This document shows, in pieces, positions 1 to 10,400 of a stretch of DNA of 64,000 nt. The stretch is taken from positions 53,939-117,938 of the forward strand of contig JAIBAH010000003.1 in assembly GCA_019695295.1 (NCBI GenBank), given 5' to 3'. The stretch is from Bacteroidia bacterium. Its GTDB lineage: Bacteria; Bacteroidota; Bacteroidia; J057. The notes beneath the pieces were generated by a model that was not told the origin of the DNA, ran no database searches, and saw only the letters and a list, made by a program, of their open reading frames with translations. Numbering within the stretch: position 1 is the first letter of the stretch; each line of letters begins with the position of its first letter. The position numbers and the translations under genes are program-made.

Positions 1-477
1 TCTCAATTCCTGTTAATCTGGTATTCCAACGTACCGGAAGAGTCTATTTACTATATTAAAAGAATGGGTGGCAATGATATTGGTTTAGGGGGAAAGGGGT
101 TCTATGAAACCTATACCGCTTCAAGCCAGTATCTGGGGTATTCTTTCTTCTTTTTCTTTAATATTATAGCGAACTTTATCACTCCATTTTTAGTATTAAT
201 GACAAGAAATGCAAAGCGTACGCCGGTTATCGTTTACCCTTTGATTTTTATTATGCTGATCGGACACTGGAATGATTTGTACCAATTGATTATGCCGGGG
301 GCAATCGGACAGTATTCCCCTTCTTTTGGGTCCTTTATGATGCAGTTGGGGATGGCACTTACCTTTGGCGGAGTATTCCTGTTTGTAGTTTTCCGTTCTT
401 TGGCAAAAGCAGCTTTGGTACCAAAAAACAGTCCTTTTATAGAAGAAAGTTTACATCACTCAACGGGAGTTGTTTAA
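1..477 (+). CDS. actF: Alternative complex III quinone-binding subunit ActF, 3' part
   Basis: The frame is already open at base 1, so the gene starts upstream and only the last 158 residues are here. It reads as the C-terminal membrane part of the NrfD/PsrC-like polytopic subunit of alternative complex III, which oxidises menaquinol and passes electrons on to the cytochrome oxidase encoded next. Three hydrophobic segments are visible, including the Phe-rich stretch YSFFFFFNIIANFITPFLVL. The short tail PKNSPFIEESLHHS is what I recall for Bacteroidota ActF. The 63-bp gap to coxB and the shared strand fit the usual act-cox operon. ActC is a paralogue, but the position right before coxB favours ActF. 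Confidence 0.85.
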   Translation, partial: SQFLLIWYSNVPEESIYYIKRMGGNDIGLGGKGFYETYTASSQYLGYSFFFFFNIIANFITPFLVLMTRNAKRTPVIVYPLIFIMLIGHWNDLYQLIMPGAIGQYSPSFGSFMMQLGMALTFGGVFLFVVFRSLAKAALVPKNSPFIEESLHHSTGVV

Positions 478-540
478 TCTTTGAATAATTCACGTGTAAT
501 TAATCTAAAAATTCAACGTTAAAAAATATTTTAATAATTT

Positions 541-1773
541 ATGGACGCTCAAACGGTCATAACCCTCATAAAAATTCTGGTTCCGCTTGTACTCGCTTTG
601 GCAGCCTACAATACCTATCTGGTATTCAAGCTAAAGGATGTGGACCCTTTTGAAAACTGGGACAGAAACAAAATTAATGGCTCGCTTTTATTTTTGTTTT
701 TTATTGCCGGAAGCCTTTTGGCGGCCTGGTCGATGATGTACTATAAGGATTTGTATATCCTGATTTTTGACCCTGCTTCCGATCATGGTGTTCCTATTGA
801 CAGAATGTTCTGGACAACTGCAGTACTCACAATCGTTGCTGCTTTTGCAACCAATGCAGTACTTTTTTATTTTTGCTATCAGTATGCTGGCAAGGAAGGC
901 AAGAAAGCCCTTTATTATCCTGAAAACAATAAACTGGAGATTGCGTGGACTGTAATTCCTGCAATCGTTCTGACTATATTGATTGCTTCCGGAGTTTCTA
1001 CATGGACAAAAGCTACTGGTACTGCACCGGAAAATGCAAGAGAAATCGAACTTACCGGAAAACAATTCGAATGGATGATACGTTACCCGGGTAATGACGG
1101 TAAGTTCGGGAAAATTACATGGGATTCTATCAATGATGCAAGTGGAAATACCTACGGATATCATTTCTCGGACGTAAACTCCCACGATGATTTTAATCCT
1201 CAGGAAATTCATCTGGAAGTAGGAGTTCCCGTTAAAGTAAATATCCGCGCCCGTGACGTTTTACACAGTGCGACAATGCCTCATTTCCGTATGAAAATGG
1301 ACGCAGTACCGGGTATGAATACGAGCTTCTGGTTTACGCCGATTATCTCTACGGATTCTATGCGTTTAATCAAGAGAAATCCTAAGTTTAATTACGAATT
1401 GTCCTGTCAGGAAATTTGTGGTGGTGGTCACTGGAATATGCGCCGGGTGATTGTCGTGGATTCGAAAGAGCAGTACAATGCCTGGTTAAAAACACAAAAG
1501 CCAACTTATATGGCTTCTGCTGAGGAAAAAGCACCTGAGACGGTTCCTGCACCAGCAGCAACTCCTGCCGTTGATAAAGCTACTGAGGTGAAACCGGCGG
1601 AAACTGCGAAAACACCGGCTGCAGCTACTACTCCGGTAGATGGGAAAAAAGCTCCGGCTGCTGCTCCTGCTGATGCTAAAAAGGTAGCCCCCAAAGCGGG
1701 TGACGCTAAAAAACCTGCGGAAACAGCACCTGCAAAAACTCCTGAAAAGAAAACGAATAAAGTAAATCCTTAA
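541..1773 (+). CDS. coxB: Cytochrome c oxidase subunit II
   Basis: This 410-residue protein is the electron-entry subunit of a haem-copper oxidase. The CuA site is complete: His242 in VLHSATMPHF, and the CQEICGGGHWNM motif gives Cys289, Glu291, Cys293, His297 and Met300. Hydrophobic segments lie near residues 7-29, 47-66, 91-113 and 136-152, so there are extra N-terminal membrane helices compared with the two-helix textbook form. After the periplasmic cupredoxin domain (about 165-325) comes an 80-residue Ala/Pro/Lys/Thr-rich tail with no clear fold. There is no haem c motif CxxCH. It sits between actF and coxA and is surely co-transcribed with them. Confidence 0.95.
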   Translation: MDAQTVITLIKILVPLVLALAAYNTYLVFKLKDVDPFENWDRNKINGSLLFLFFIAGSLLAAWSMMYYKDLYILIFDPASDHGVPIDRMFWTTAVLTIVAAFATNAVLFYFCYQYAGKEGKKALYYPENNKLEIAWTVIPAIVLTILIASGVSTWTKATGTAPENAREIELTGKQFEWMIRYPGNDGKFGKITWDSINDASGNTYGYHFSDVNSHDDFNPQEIHLEVGVPVKVNIRARDVLHSATMPHFRMKMDAVPGMNTSFWFTPIISTDSMRLIKRNPKFNYELSCQEICGGGHWNMRRVIVVDSKEQYNAWLKTQKPTYMASAEEKAPETVPAPAATPAVDKATEVKPAETAKTPAAATTPVDGKKAPAAAPADAKKVAPKAGDAKKPAETAPAKTPEKKTNKVNP

Positions 1774-1800
1774 TAAACAAATATATTAAACCTAAGATAT

Positions 1801-3669
1801 ATGTCCGATACAACAATTCTTCACGATGTAGCTCATCACGGTGACCACGGTCATCACAGTGAGTATCTAAAACATGATGACCATCATCATCATGAAGAAA
1901 ACTTCATTACGAAGTATATTTTTTCGCAGGATCACAAGACAATTGCAAAGCAATTTCTGGTTACAGGTATCTTTATGGCGGTTGTAGGGATTGTATTGTC
2001 TCTTCTTTTCCGTCTTCAGCTTGCATTTCCGGATACTGAGATTCCGTTGCTTGAGTCAATGCTCGGTAAATGGGCTCCGGGTGGAAAGCTCGACCCTAAC
2101 TTTTACCTCGCTCTCGTTACGATGCATGGTACAATTATCGTATTCTTCGTATTGACAGCCGGTCTGAGCGGTACTTTCAGTAATTTCCTGATTCCGCTTC
2201 AGGTGGGTGCAAGAGATATGGCTTCCGGTTTCATGAATATGTTGTCTTACTGGTTCTTTTTCCTTTCTTCTGTGACAATGATTATTTCATTATTCATAGA
2301 AACAGGACCTGCTTCAGGAGGATGGGTGATTTATCCACCACTGAGTGCCTTACCACAGGCAATGCCCGGCTCCGGTTTGGGGATGACTATGTGGCTGGTA
2401 GCAATGGCTTTGTTTATTGCTTCTTCATTATTGGGAGGGATTAACTATATCACTACGGTATTAAACCTGAGAACCAAAGGAATGTCAATGGACCGTCTTC
2501 CGCTGACAATATGGGGATTCTTCATTACGGCTGTAATTGGAGTATTGTCTTTCCCTGTGCTTTTTGCCGCAGCATTATTGTTGATTTTTGACCGTTCATT
2601 CGGTACAAGTTTTTATCTTTCCGATATCTTTATCGGAGGAGAAATGCTTCACTACAAAGGCGGTAGCCCGATTCTTTTCCAGCACTTATTCTGGTTCCTG
2701 GGTCACCCTGAAGTATATATCATTATTCTTCCTGCTTTGGGTATTTCCTCTGAGGTAATTTCAACTAACTCCCGCAAGCCTATCTTCGGGTACAAGGCGA
2801 TGATTCTTTCCATGGTTGGAATTATGGTTCTTTCCTTTATCGTATGGGCACATCACATGTTCGTTACGGGTATGAATCCTTTCCTCGGAACTATCTTCAT
2901 GTTGTTTACCCTTCTGATTGCGATACCTTCTGCTGTAAAAGGCTTTAATTATATTGCGACGATGTGGAAAGGGAATATTCAGTTTACTCCGGCAATGTTG
3001 TTTGCTGTGGGTCTTGTTTCCCTCTTCATCACAGGTGGGGTAACCGGGATTTTCCTTGGGAATGCAGCCGTGGATATTCCTTTGCATGATACTTATTTCG
3101 TAACCGCTCACTTCCACCTTGTAATGGGTAGTTCCGCAGCATTCGGTTTCTTTGCCGGAGTATATCACTGGTTCCCCAAAATGTTCGGAAGAATGATGAG
3201 CGAAAAATTAGGATATATTCACTTCTGGGGAACTTTAATCGGGGTGTATGGTGTATTCTTCCCGATGCACTATATGGGATTTGCGGGTATGCCGAGAAGA
3301 TACTATTCTCAGGACGCTTTTGACTTTACTCAGGGGTTTGAAAACCTGAATGTGTTCATCACAGCAGTGGCTTTCTTTGCCGCCTTTGCTCAGTTATTCT
3401 TCCTGTTTAATTTCTTTAGAAGTATGTTCTTTGGTAAAGTAGCTCCTGCGAATCCTTGGAAATCCAATACATTAGAATGGACTACTCCGCTCAATCCAGG
3501 CCATGGAAACTGGCCTGGTGATATTCCTGCGGTTTACAGATGGCCTTATGATTATAATAAGCCGGGCGTAAAAGAAGATTATTTGCCTCAGCATATTCAT
3601 CCGAATGATGTTGTGCTGGAAGAAGGATTTAATCGCGCTGATTTTAAAGAGCACGAACATTCTCATTAA
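1801..3669 (+). CDS. coxA: Cytochrome c oxidase subunit I
   Basis: This 622-residue catalytic subunit reduces O2 at the haem a3-CuB centre in the inner membrane. Ligands can be placed: His109 (TMHG, low-spin haem), His302 and Tyr306 in GHPEVY (CuB and the cross-linked Tyr), His351/His352 in WAHHMF (CuB), and His437 and His439 in TAHFHL (haem a3 and haem a). About twelve membrane helices are evident. The first 35 residues are unusually His/Asp-rich (roughly one in three is His) and the C-terminus ends HEHSH. The gene follows coxB by 27 bp and is closed by a strong terminator, so the operon ends here. Confidence 0.97.
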   Translation: MSDTTILHDVAHHGDHGHHSEYLKHDDHHHHEENFITKYIFSQDHKTIAKQFLVTGIFMAVVGIVLSLLFRLQLAFPDTEIPLLESMLGKWAPGGKLDPNFYLALVTMHGTIIVFFVLTAGLSGTFSNFLIPLQVGARDMASGFMNMLSYWFFFLSSVTMIISLFIETGPASGGWVIYPPLSALPQAMPGSGLGMTMWLVAMALFIASSLLGGINYITTVLNLRTKGMSMDRLPLTIWGFFITAVIGVLSFPVLFAAALLLIFDRSFGTSFYLSDIFIGGEMLHYKGGSPILFQHLFWFLGHPEVYIIILPALGISSEVISTNSRKPIFGYKAMILSMVGIMVLSFIVWAHHMFVTGMNPFLGTIFMLFTLLIAIPSAVKGFNYIATMWKGNIQFTPAMLFAVGLVSLFITGGVTGIFLGNAAVDIPLHDTYFVTAHFHLVMGSSAAFGFFAGVYHWFPKMFGRMMSEKLGYIHFWGTLIGVYGVFFPMHYMGFAGMPRRYYSQDAFDFTQGFENLNVFITAVAFFAAFAQLFFLFNFFRSMFFGKVAPANPWKSNTLEWTTPLNPGHGNWPGDIPAVYRWPYDYNKPGVKEDYLPQHIHPNDVVLEEGFNRADFKEHEHSH

Positions 3670-3689
3670 TTTGAGATTAAGATAAAAGG

Positions 3690-3724
3690 AACTCCCCCGG
3701 TTTGGTACTGAGGGGAGTTTTTTG
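3690..3724 (+). terminator. Intrinsic terminator after coxA
   Basis: AACTCCCC pairs with GGGGAGTT around a short loop and is followed by a T run, 20 bases after the coxA stop codon. It closes the act-cox operon. Confidence 0.85.
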
Positions 3725-3983
3725 TTTATAAATTTCAGGGTAATTTAATCCCTGACCCGGTTTATTGCTGAACGCTTCTTATCCCCTCCCTGAACCCATT
3801 GAGATATCCGGAAAACAGAATAATTTATCCTTTGGAATATAAGTAAAGGAAACGGAAATGCGTTTTTTGCGGTTTGATACCAATAAGTTATATATTTTTT
3901 TTAGTGAAAATTTGTTTTGTAAATTATTACTTTTTACTTTAGTCAACAAATTACTATATGATTACTTTTAATTTACAAAACCA
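3725..3983. other. Intergenic stretch after the cox operon
   Basis: The gap from coxA to the next gene is 314 bp. It holds the coxA terminator and, near its right end, a candidate promoter. I see no reading frame or RNA gene in the AT-rich remainder. Confidence 0.6.
3911..3942 (+). promoter_or_regulatory. Candidate Bacteroidota-type promoter
   Basis: TTTG at 3911-3914 and TACTTTAG at 3935-3942 are separated by 20 bases. The -7 box TAnnTTTG is matched in six of eight places counting the Ns as free, with the last two bases off. The start codon of the next gene is 42 bases downstream. Confidence 0.4.
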
Positions 3984-4418
3984 ATGAAAAAGTATTTGAT
4001 TTTATGGATTATGGCTTGCTCATGCTGGATAACTGCCTATGGGCAGCTCATTATGCGTGAAATGAACGCCGATGGAGAGATTGTCTATCCGGTTACGACA
4101 ATCAGCAGAGCCGAGTATTTATCGCTTTCACCTGATATGCAGGGGCATCCGGAGCGGTTTATTATCAGCGATTTAGTCAACGGAAAAGAAATAAAGAATG
4201 CAGAAGACGGGAAAATCTATATTCGTCTTTCTCAGTATCAGTCTTTTTCCGGAGAAAGGAAGCGTCAGGTTTTGCTACACCCTGAGCAATACATTGTAAT
4301 AGAAGACCTGGCTGCACAACCCCTGAAGGAAATAACCGAACAGGAACTAAGCCGCCTTTCACCCGAAAAGCAGGCCATAATCAGAAATAGTGCTGAATAC
4401 AAAATTATTAAAGAATGA
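3984..4418 (+). CDS. Small secreted protein built of three degenerate repeats
   Basis: I do not recognise a family. The 144-residue product starts with a clear Sec signal peptide (MKKYLILWIMACSCWITAYG, cleavage before Q). The mature part appears to contain the same unit of about 40 residues three times: ISRAEYLSLSPDMQ..PERFIISD, LSQYQSFSGERKRQ..PEQYIVIED and ITEQELSRLSPEKQ..SAEYKIIKE. Each is a short helix, an LSP/FSG turn, a Gln, and a strand ending Asp/Glu. It lies 38 bp before the giant HYR protein on the same strand and may be co-transcribed. Function unknown; likely periplasmic or surface-associated, with no T9SS tail. Confidence 0.75.
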   Translation: MKKYLILWIMACSCWITAYGQLIMREMNADGEIVYPVTTISRAEYLSLSPDMQGHPERFIISDLVNGKEIKNAEDGKIYIRLSQYQSFSGERKRQVLLHPEQYIVIEDLAAQPLKEITEQELSRLSPEKQAIIRNSAEYKIIKE

Positions 4419-4455
4419 TATTTTATCAGATTGAAAAAATTTAAAACGAATAAAT

Positions 4456-7400
4456 ATGAGACAATTTTTATCCTTGATAATTATTTTTACACTCCTGATA
4501 CTTACTCAACCGCTGTTGGCTCAGCCGGGTGTTTGTAATGGAGGTGGATGTACAGGAGGTGCTCTTTGGGGAGCTGTTCAAACTACGACGAGCCCAACTT
4601 TTGTTCCTTCTGTAGCCGGTACTTTTGCCGGAGAGTATAATCTCTATAATGTAACGGCAGGGCAGCAATATGAATGGTCATTGTGTGCTGCTGACGGAGC
4701 GACGAACCCGACAGGAGACGCTCAGCTGACACTGATAAATGCTACTACTCTGGCGAATATTTGTTATGCGGACGACGTTTGCGGGCTATCTCCCAAAATA
4801 TTATGGACGGCTACTATTACGGGTCAGGTGAGGGTACTGATTAATCAGTTTTCATGCGTTACCAATACAAACTCACATACAGTAGTATGGCGTTGTGCTG
4901 CCTGCTCTGCGGTACCTGCCGGAGAAACACAGGCTACCGCTATCAGTGCCGGAACGCTGATTTGTAATACACCTTACTCGAATACCCAAAATCTGAACCT
5001 GTTTCAGAACGATTATAATGGACAACCCTCACCGGATGTTTTTTATACCTTCACATTGAGTTCTACTCAAACCGTAAATATCGGGACCTGTGGTTCTTTG
5101 TTTGATACGTATTTATATTTACTGGATAATGTGGGTACTGTACTCGCTTCCAATGATAATAACGGGCCTTTGTGCGCTGGAAATGAGGCTTCTATTCAGC
5201 AAACACTGGCTGCAGGAACTTACTATGTAGTATCGGAAGGGGCCGGTGCAAATACAGGAACCGTTACTACTTCCATAACAGCACTCGGACCCGCGCCCAC
5301 CGTTACCGGAAATACCAGCATTTGTCTGGGTGATACCACAACCCTTACCGCAAGTGCTCCCGGCGCAACAGGATATACCTGGTTTGATGCATTAACCGGA
5401 GGGAATACGCTTGCCAGTACGGCCTCTTATACTGTTTCACCGACGGCTACCACTTCCTATTATGTAGAAGCGGCAGCTACCGGTGGGGGAGTCCCCGGAC
5501 CTCAGACGATGATTCCAATACCCGGTCAGTCCAGCACCTTCAGCAATATGGTAAGGGGGTATTACTTCACCAGCCCGACGACAATTTTTCTGACTGCAAT
5601 TCAGGCGCCTACAACGGCAAGTACAGGAAACCAGAACCTGGCTATTCTGCGTTTTACGGCAGGAGCTCCTCCTGCATGGCCGGGTACAACGAATAATTTT
5701 ACTGTATTGTATCTTACTCAGAATAATCCTACTCCCGGTCTGATTACGCTGGCAACCCCGATTCAGGTTAATCCCGGGGATATTATCGGCGTTTTAGGAA
5801 ACAGAAACGATAATAATTCTTATGGACTTCCCAATCCTTACCCCAGTACGATTGCGGGTTTTCCGGTGAACCTGACCCGTTGCGGAATGCAGTTGCCATT
5901 AAGTACCAATGTGCCCCAGACTATTTGGTCAGAGGTAACCGGCGGGACATATCTTTGCCGGGTTGAATTATATTATACTACTTCCCTCGGGACGGGAACC
6001 TGCCCTTCGGCAAGAACCCCCGTTACCGTTACCGTAAACCCCAATCCTTTGGTGAATCTGATTCCTGACAGTGTGAACTGTGCCGGCGGAAACGATGGAA
6101 GTATTACTGCAAACGGAAGTAATGGTTCACCAGCCTATCAGTACTCTCTTAATGGAGGGACGCTTCAGGGTACAGGATTGTTTACAGGCCTGAGCGCAGG
6201 AAATTATACTGTCAGTGTGGTTGATGCTAATAACTGTGACGGAACGGCTACTATAGCTGTAGCAGAACCGGTTCCGCTAACCACTTCGGCCTACTCAGAA
6301 ACCTGTAGTCTTAACGGCTTAAATTATACAGTTACCTTTCAGGTATCGGGAGGGAATGCTCCCTACAATGTTTCAGGGGTTACCGGGACTTTTGCCGGAA
6401 ATATCTTTACCTCCAATCCTATACCAACCGGAACTACTCCAACAATTCTGGTTTCGGATGCGAATAACTGTCCGCCTGTATCCCTTGTGCCTGTGGGGAA
6501 CTGCGTACCTGCAAGCCCCTGTAATACTGCAACGGGTTGCTTTCTTGCGAATCAGATAATTGACGGGGATTTTGAAAATTTTGATGAACTGAATCCCTTT
6601 GCGAACTTCAGCAGTACTTATGATTATTACGACTGTGATGCCGGAAACAGCGTTTGTATCAATGGCACAACCGGACAAAATATTCTTTGCCAATATGATT
6701 TTGCCGTAGAAACAGGAACTCCTGCATGTAATAATACATGGTCTGCGAATGTAACGGATCATACTTCCGGAAGCGGAAATTTAATGCTCGTGGATTTCCC
6801 TGTAGGGATTTCTGCTCAGATATGGTGTCAGACGGTTACGCTACTACCGAATACCAATTATTGCTTTGGCGGATATTTTCTGAATCTCGTTCCTTCAGGT
6901 ACAGGATACACCAATCCTATCTTCCGGTTTGAGGCAAACGGGCAGGTTCTGGGGGTATCTTCTGCAATTCCTGAAGATGAGCAATGGCATTATCAGGGTA
7001 TTCAGTTCAACAGTGGTGCAGGTGGTACTGTTACCCTCTGTTTATGGAATGATAATTTCGGGCCTTTGGGCTTTGATCTGGGAATAGATGACTTATCCCT
7101 GAGAGAGGTAACGAACGGCGCTCTTCCGATAGCGGTCAACGATACCGTCAGTTTCTGTGATTATGAAACACTGGTTATTTTTAATGTACTGGGAAATGAT
7201 ACAGGAGCCGGAATCAATGCGCTGCAATTGCTTTCTTATCCGGCTTACAGTACCGGAACGGCTTCTGCCAACTTTGCCAACGGCTCAGTGACTTTTATTC
7301 CTGACGCTACTTTTTCCGGTTCTACTTCTTTTACGTATGAGATAACGACCAATCTGGGATGCTCAGATGTAGGGACGATTGTCTTGACGGAGGAGGTGTC

Positions 7401-10400
7401 TCCTGTTGCTACGATTACAGGAAGCAATACTTTCTGTCAGGGAGACAGTTCCGTACTGGATGCAGGTTCCGGATATATTGCCTATAACTGGACTACTCCT
7501 TTGGGCTCTGCCAATACTCAGACCTATACGGCTACTGTTTCCGGGGTTTACTCTGTGATTGTAACGAATGTCGCAGGTTGTAATGATACAGCTTCTGTAA
7601 CGGTTTCTCTTAATTCTGTTCCGACTCCGGTCATTACGGCAAGTGCTACTTCGATTTGTGCGGGAGGGAATTCCGTACTGGATGCAGGCTCCGGTTACAA
7701 TGCCTACAGCTGGTTTCAGCAAAGTACCGCTTCCGGGCTGGGAAATGCTCAGACTCAGAATGTTTCAACTCCGGATGTTTATGGCGTGATTGTAACGGAT
7801 ATCAACGGTTGTTCCGGAGGGGATACTATTACCATTACTGTGCGTCCGAATCCAGTAGTAACAATCATTCCTTCCGGTCCCACTTCATTTTGTCCGGGTG
7901 ATTCTGTGACGCTGGATGCAGGTTCCGGATTTGTAAGTTATGTATGGAGTTCAAACCCGGGTGGTTCTGCCGGAAATACACAAACTGTAGTAGCCAATAT
8001 GACGGCTATGTATCAGGTGATTGTAACGGACAATTTTAACTGTTCGGGGATAGATAGTATATCCATTGTTTCCGGTGATACCTTACCACCGGTATTCACA
8101 AGTTGCCCTTCCGGTATTACTGTGAATAATGATCCCGGGCTTTGTGGCGCAGTCGTAACCTGGTCAAATCCATTGGTGAGTGATAACTGTACTGCAAATC
8201 TTATTCAGTCTCAGGGATTAGCGAGTGGTTCTGTATTTCCGGCAGGAAGTACTCAGATAGAATTTATTGTATCGGATTTAGGCGGAAATTCAGATACTTG
8301 TACCTTTACGGTTACTGTGACAGATAACGAAAATCCGGCCATCGTGAATTGCCCTGCCAATATTTCGGTTTCCAATGACCCCGGCCTGTGTGGCGCGGTG
8401 GTAAACTGGGCTTTGCCATCGGTAACGGATAATTGTGCCGGAGCAACGCTGAACCAAACCGGAGGTGCAACCAACGGAAGCGTATTCCCTTTGGGGACTT
8501 CCACAATTACCTATCTTGCAACGGATGCTGCGGGAAATACAGCGGATTGTACTTTTACAATTCTCGTTTCTGATACAGAAAACCCGGTAATTTCCGGTTG
8601 TCCTGCCAATATTTCTCTTCCAAGTGACCCCGGAGCCTGTGGTGCGATTGCCAACTGGACGGCTCCGTCGGTTTCCGATAATTGTGCGGGAGTAACCTTA
8701 GCCCAAACAACCGGAGGAGCAAGCGGGAGTTTATTCCCGTTGGGAACTACAGTTGTCACGTATTTAGCAACGGATGCTGCAGGCAATACCGCTAACTGTA
8801 CCTTCTCTGTAACAGTTACGGATAATCTGGCACCTGTCATAGCAGGTTGTCCGGCAAATATAATTATGAATAATGACCCCGGAATATGCGGAGCAACTGT
8901 AAACTGGTCAGTACCTTCGGTTACAGATAATTGTACGGGCTCTACTTTAGTTCAAACTTCCGGAGGATCCAATGGTTCTGTTTTCCCTGTGGGTACAACG
9001 ACTGTGGTATATCTTGCAACAGATGCTGCCGGTAATACAAGTTCCTGTCAGTTTACGGTGATTGTAAATGATACTGAAAATCCGGTGGTGAATAATTGTC
9101 CTTCCAATATTTCTGTAACCAACAACCCGAACCAGTGCGGAGCAAACGTTAACTGGGTTTTCCCAACGGTTAGTGATAACTGTCCGGGATCGGCAATTCT
9201 TCAGACGGGAGGCGGTGCACCGGGTTCTTTATTCCCTGTAGGAGTTTCTACTATTGTATTTACTGCTGCGGATGCTTCCGGAAATACAGCAAGTTGTTCG
9301 TTTACTATTACGGTTACGGATAATCAGCCTCCGGTCATTGTAAACTGCCCTTCCAATCTCACGCTGAATACTTCTGCCACTCAATGCAGTGCGATTGCAA
9401 ACTGGGTTACGCCAACGTTTACGGATAACTGCCCTTCGGCTACGATTGTACAAACTGCCGGTCCGCTCAGCGGTAGCCCATTTTCTTTGGGTACTACTAC
9501 GGTTAGTTATCTTGCTACTGATGCAGCAGGGAATACAGCAAGTTGTAGTTTTATGGTAACAGTTACCGATGGAGTGGCTCCGGTGATTACGGGTTGTCCT
9601 TCGAATTTATCGGTTTCCAATAATCCCGGCCAATGCGGTGCAATTGTAAACTGGAGCGTTCCGGTTGCAAATGACAATTGTTCGGGCGTCACAATGATAC
9701 AATCATCCGGGGCGGGCAATGGCTCTTTCTTCCCTACGGGCACTTCCACGATTGGATATCAGGCAACGGATGCTGCGGGAAATACTGCAAGTTGTCAGTT
9801 TACGGTAACGGTCAGTGATACAGAAGCCCCTGCGTTTATTTTCTGCCCTTCTGATATACAGCTTACGGCTACATCTGGATGTACGGAAATCGTAAACTGG
9901 GTTGCACCCAATGTTACCGATAATTGTCCGGGGGTATCTTTAAGCAGCAATTTTGCTTCAGGGGATGTTTTCCCTTCCGGAACGACTACCGTGGTTTATA
10001 CTGCAACGGATGCCGTTGGGAATACTTCAACCTGTAGTTTTGATATAACGGTAAATGTTCCTTCGCCAATATTGGTAACGGCTATCGCAGATGTGAATGT
10101 GAGTTGTAACGGAGGGACTGATGGTCAGGCCTCTGTTTCGGCTTCGGGTGGAACGGGTAGTTACGCTTATTCATGGGACATTACCCCTCCTCAACTTACA
10201 GCCACTGCTACCGGACTCGGTGCAGGAACTTATACAGTATATGTTTCCGATGTCAATGCTCCGGCGTGTGTGGCTGTTGCGACGGCTTCGGTTACGATTT
10301 CTCAGCCTTCCGCGCTTACTGCTACTACAAGTGTTCTCCAAAGCCCGGGTTGTGGTCTGATGAATGGCTCTGCGGTGGTCTCTGCAAGCGGTGGTACCGG

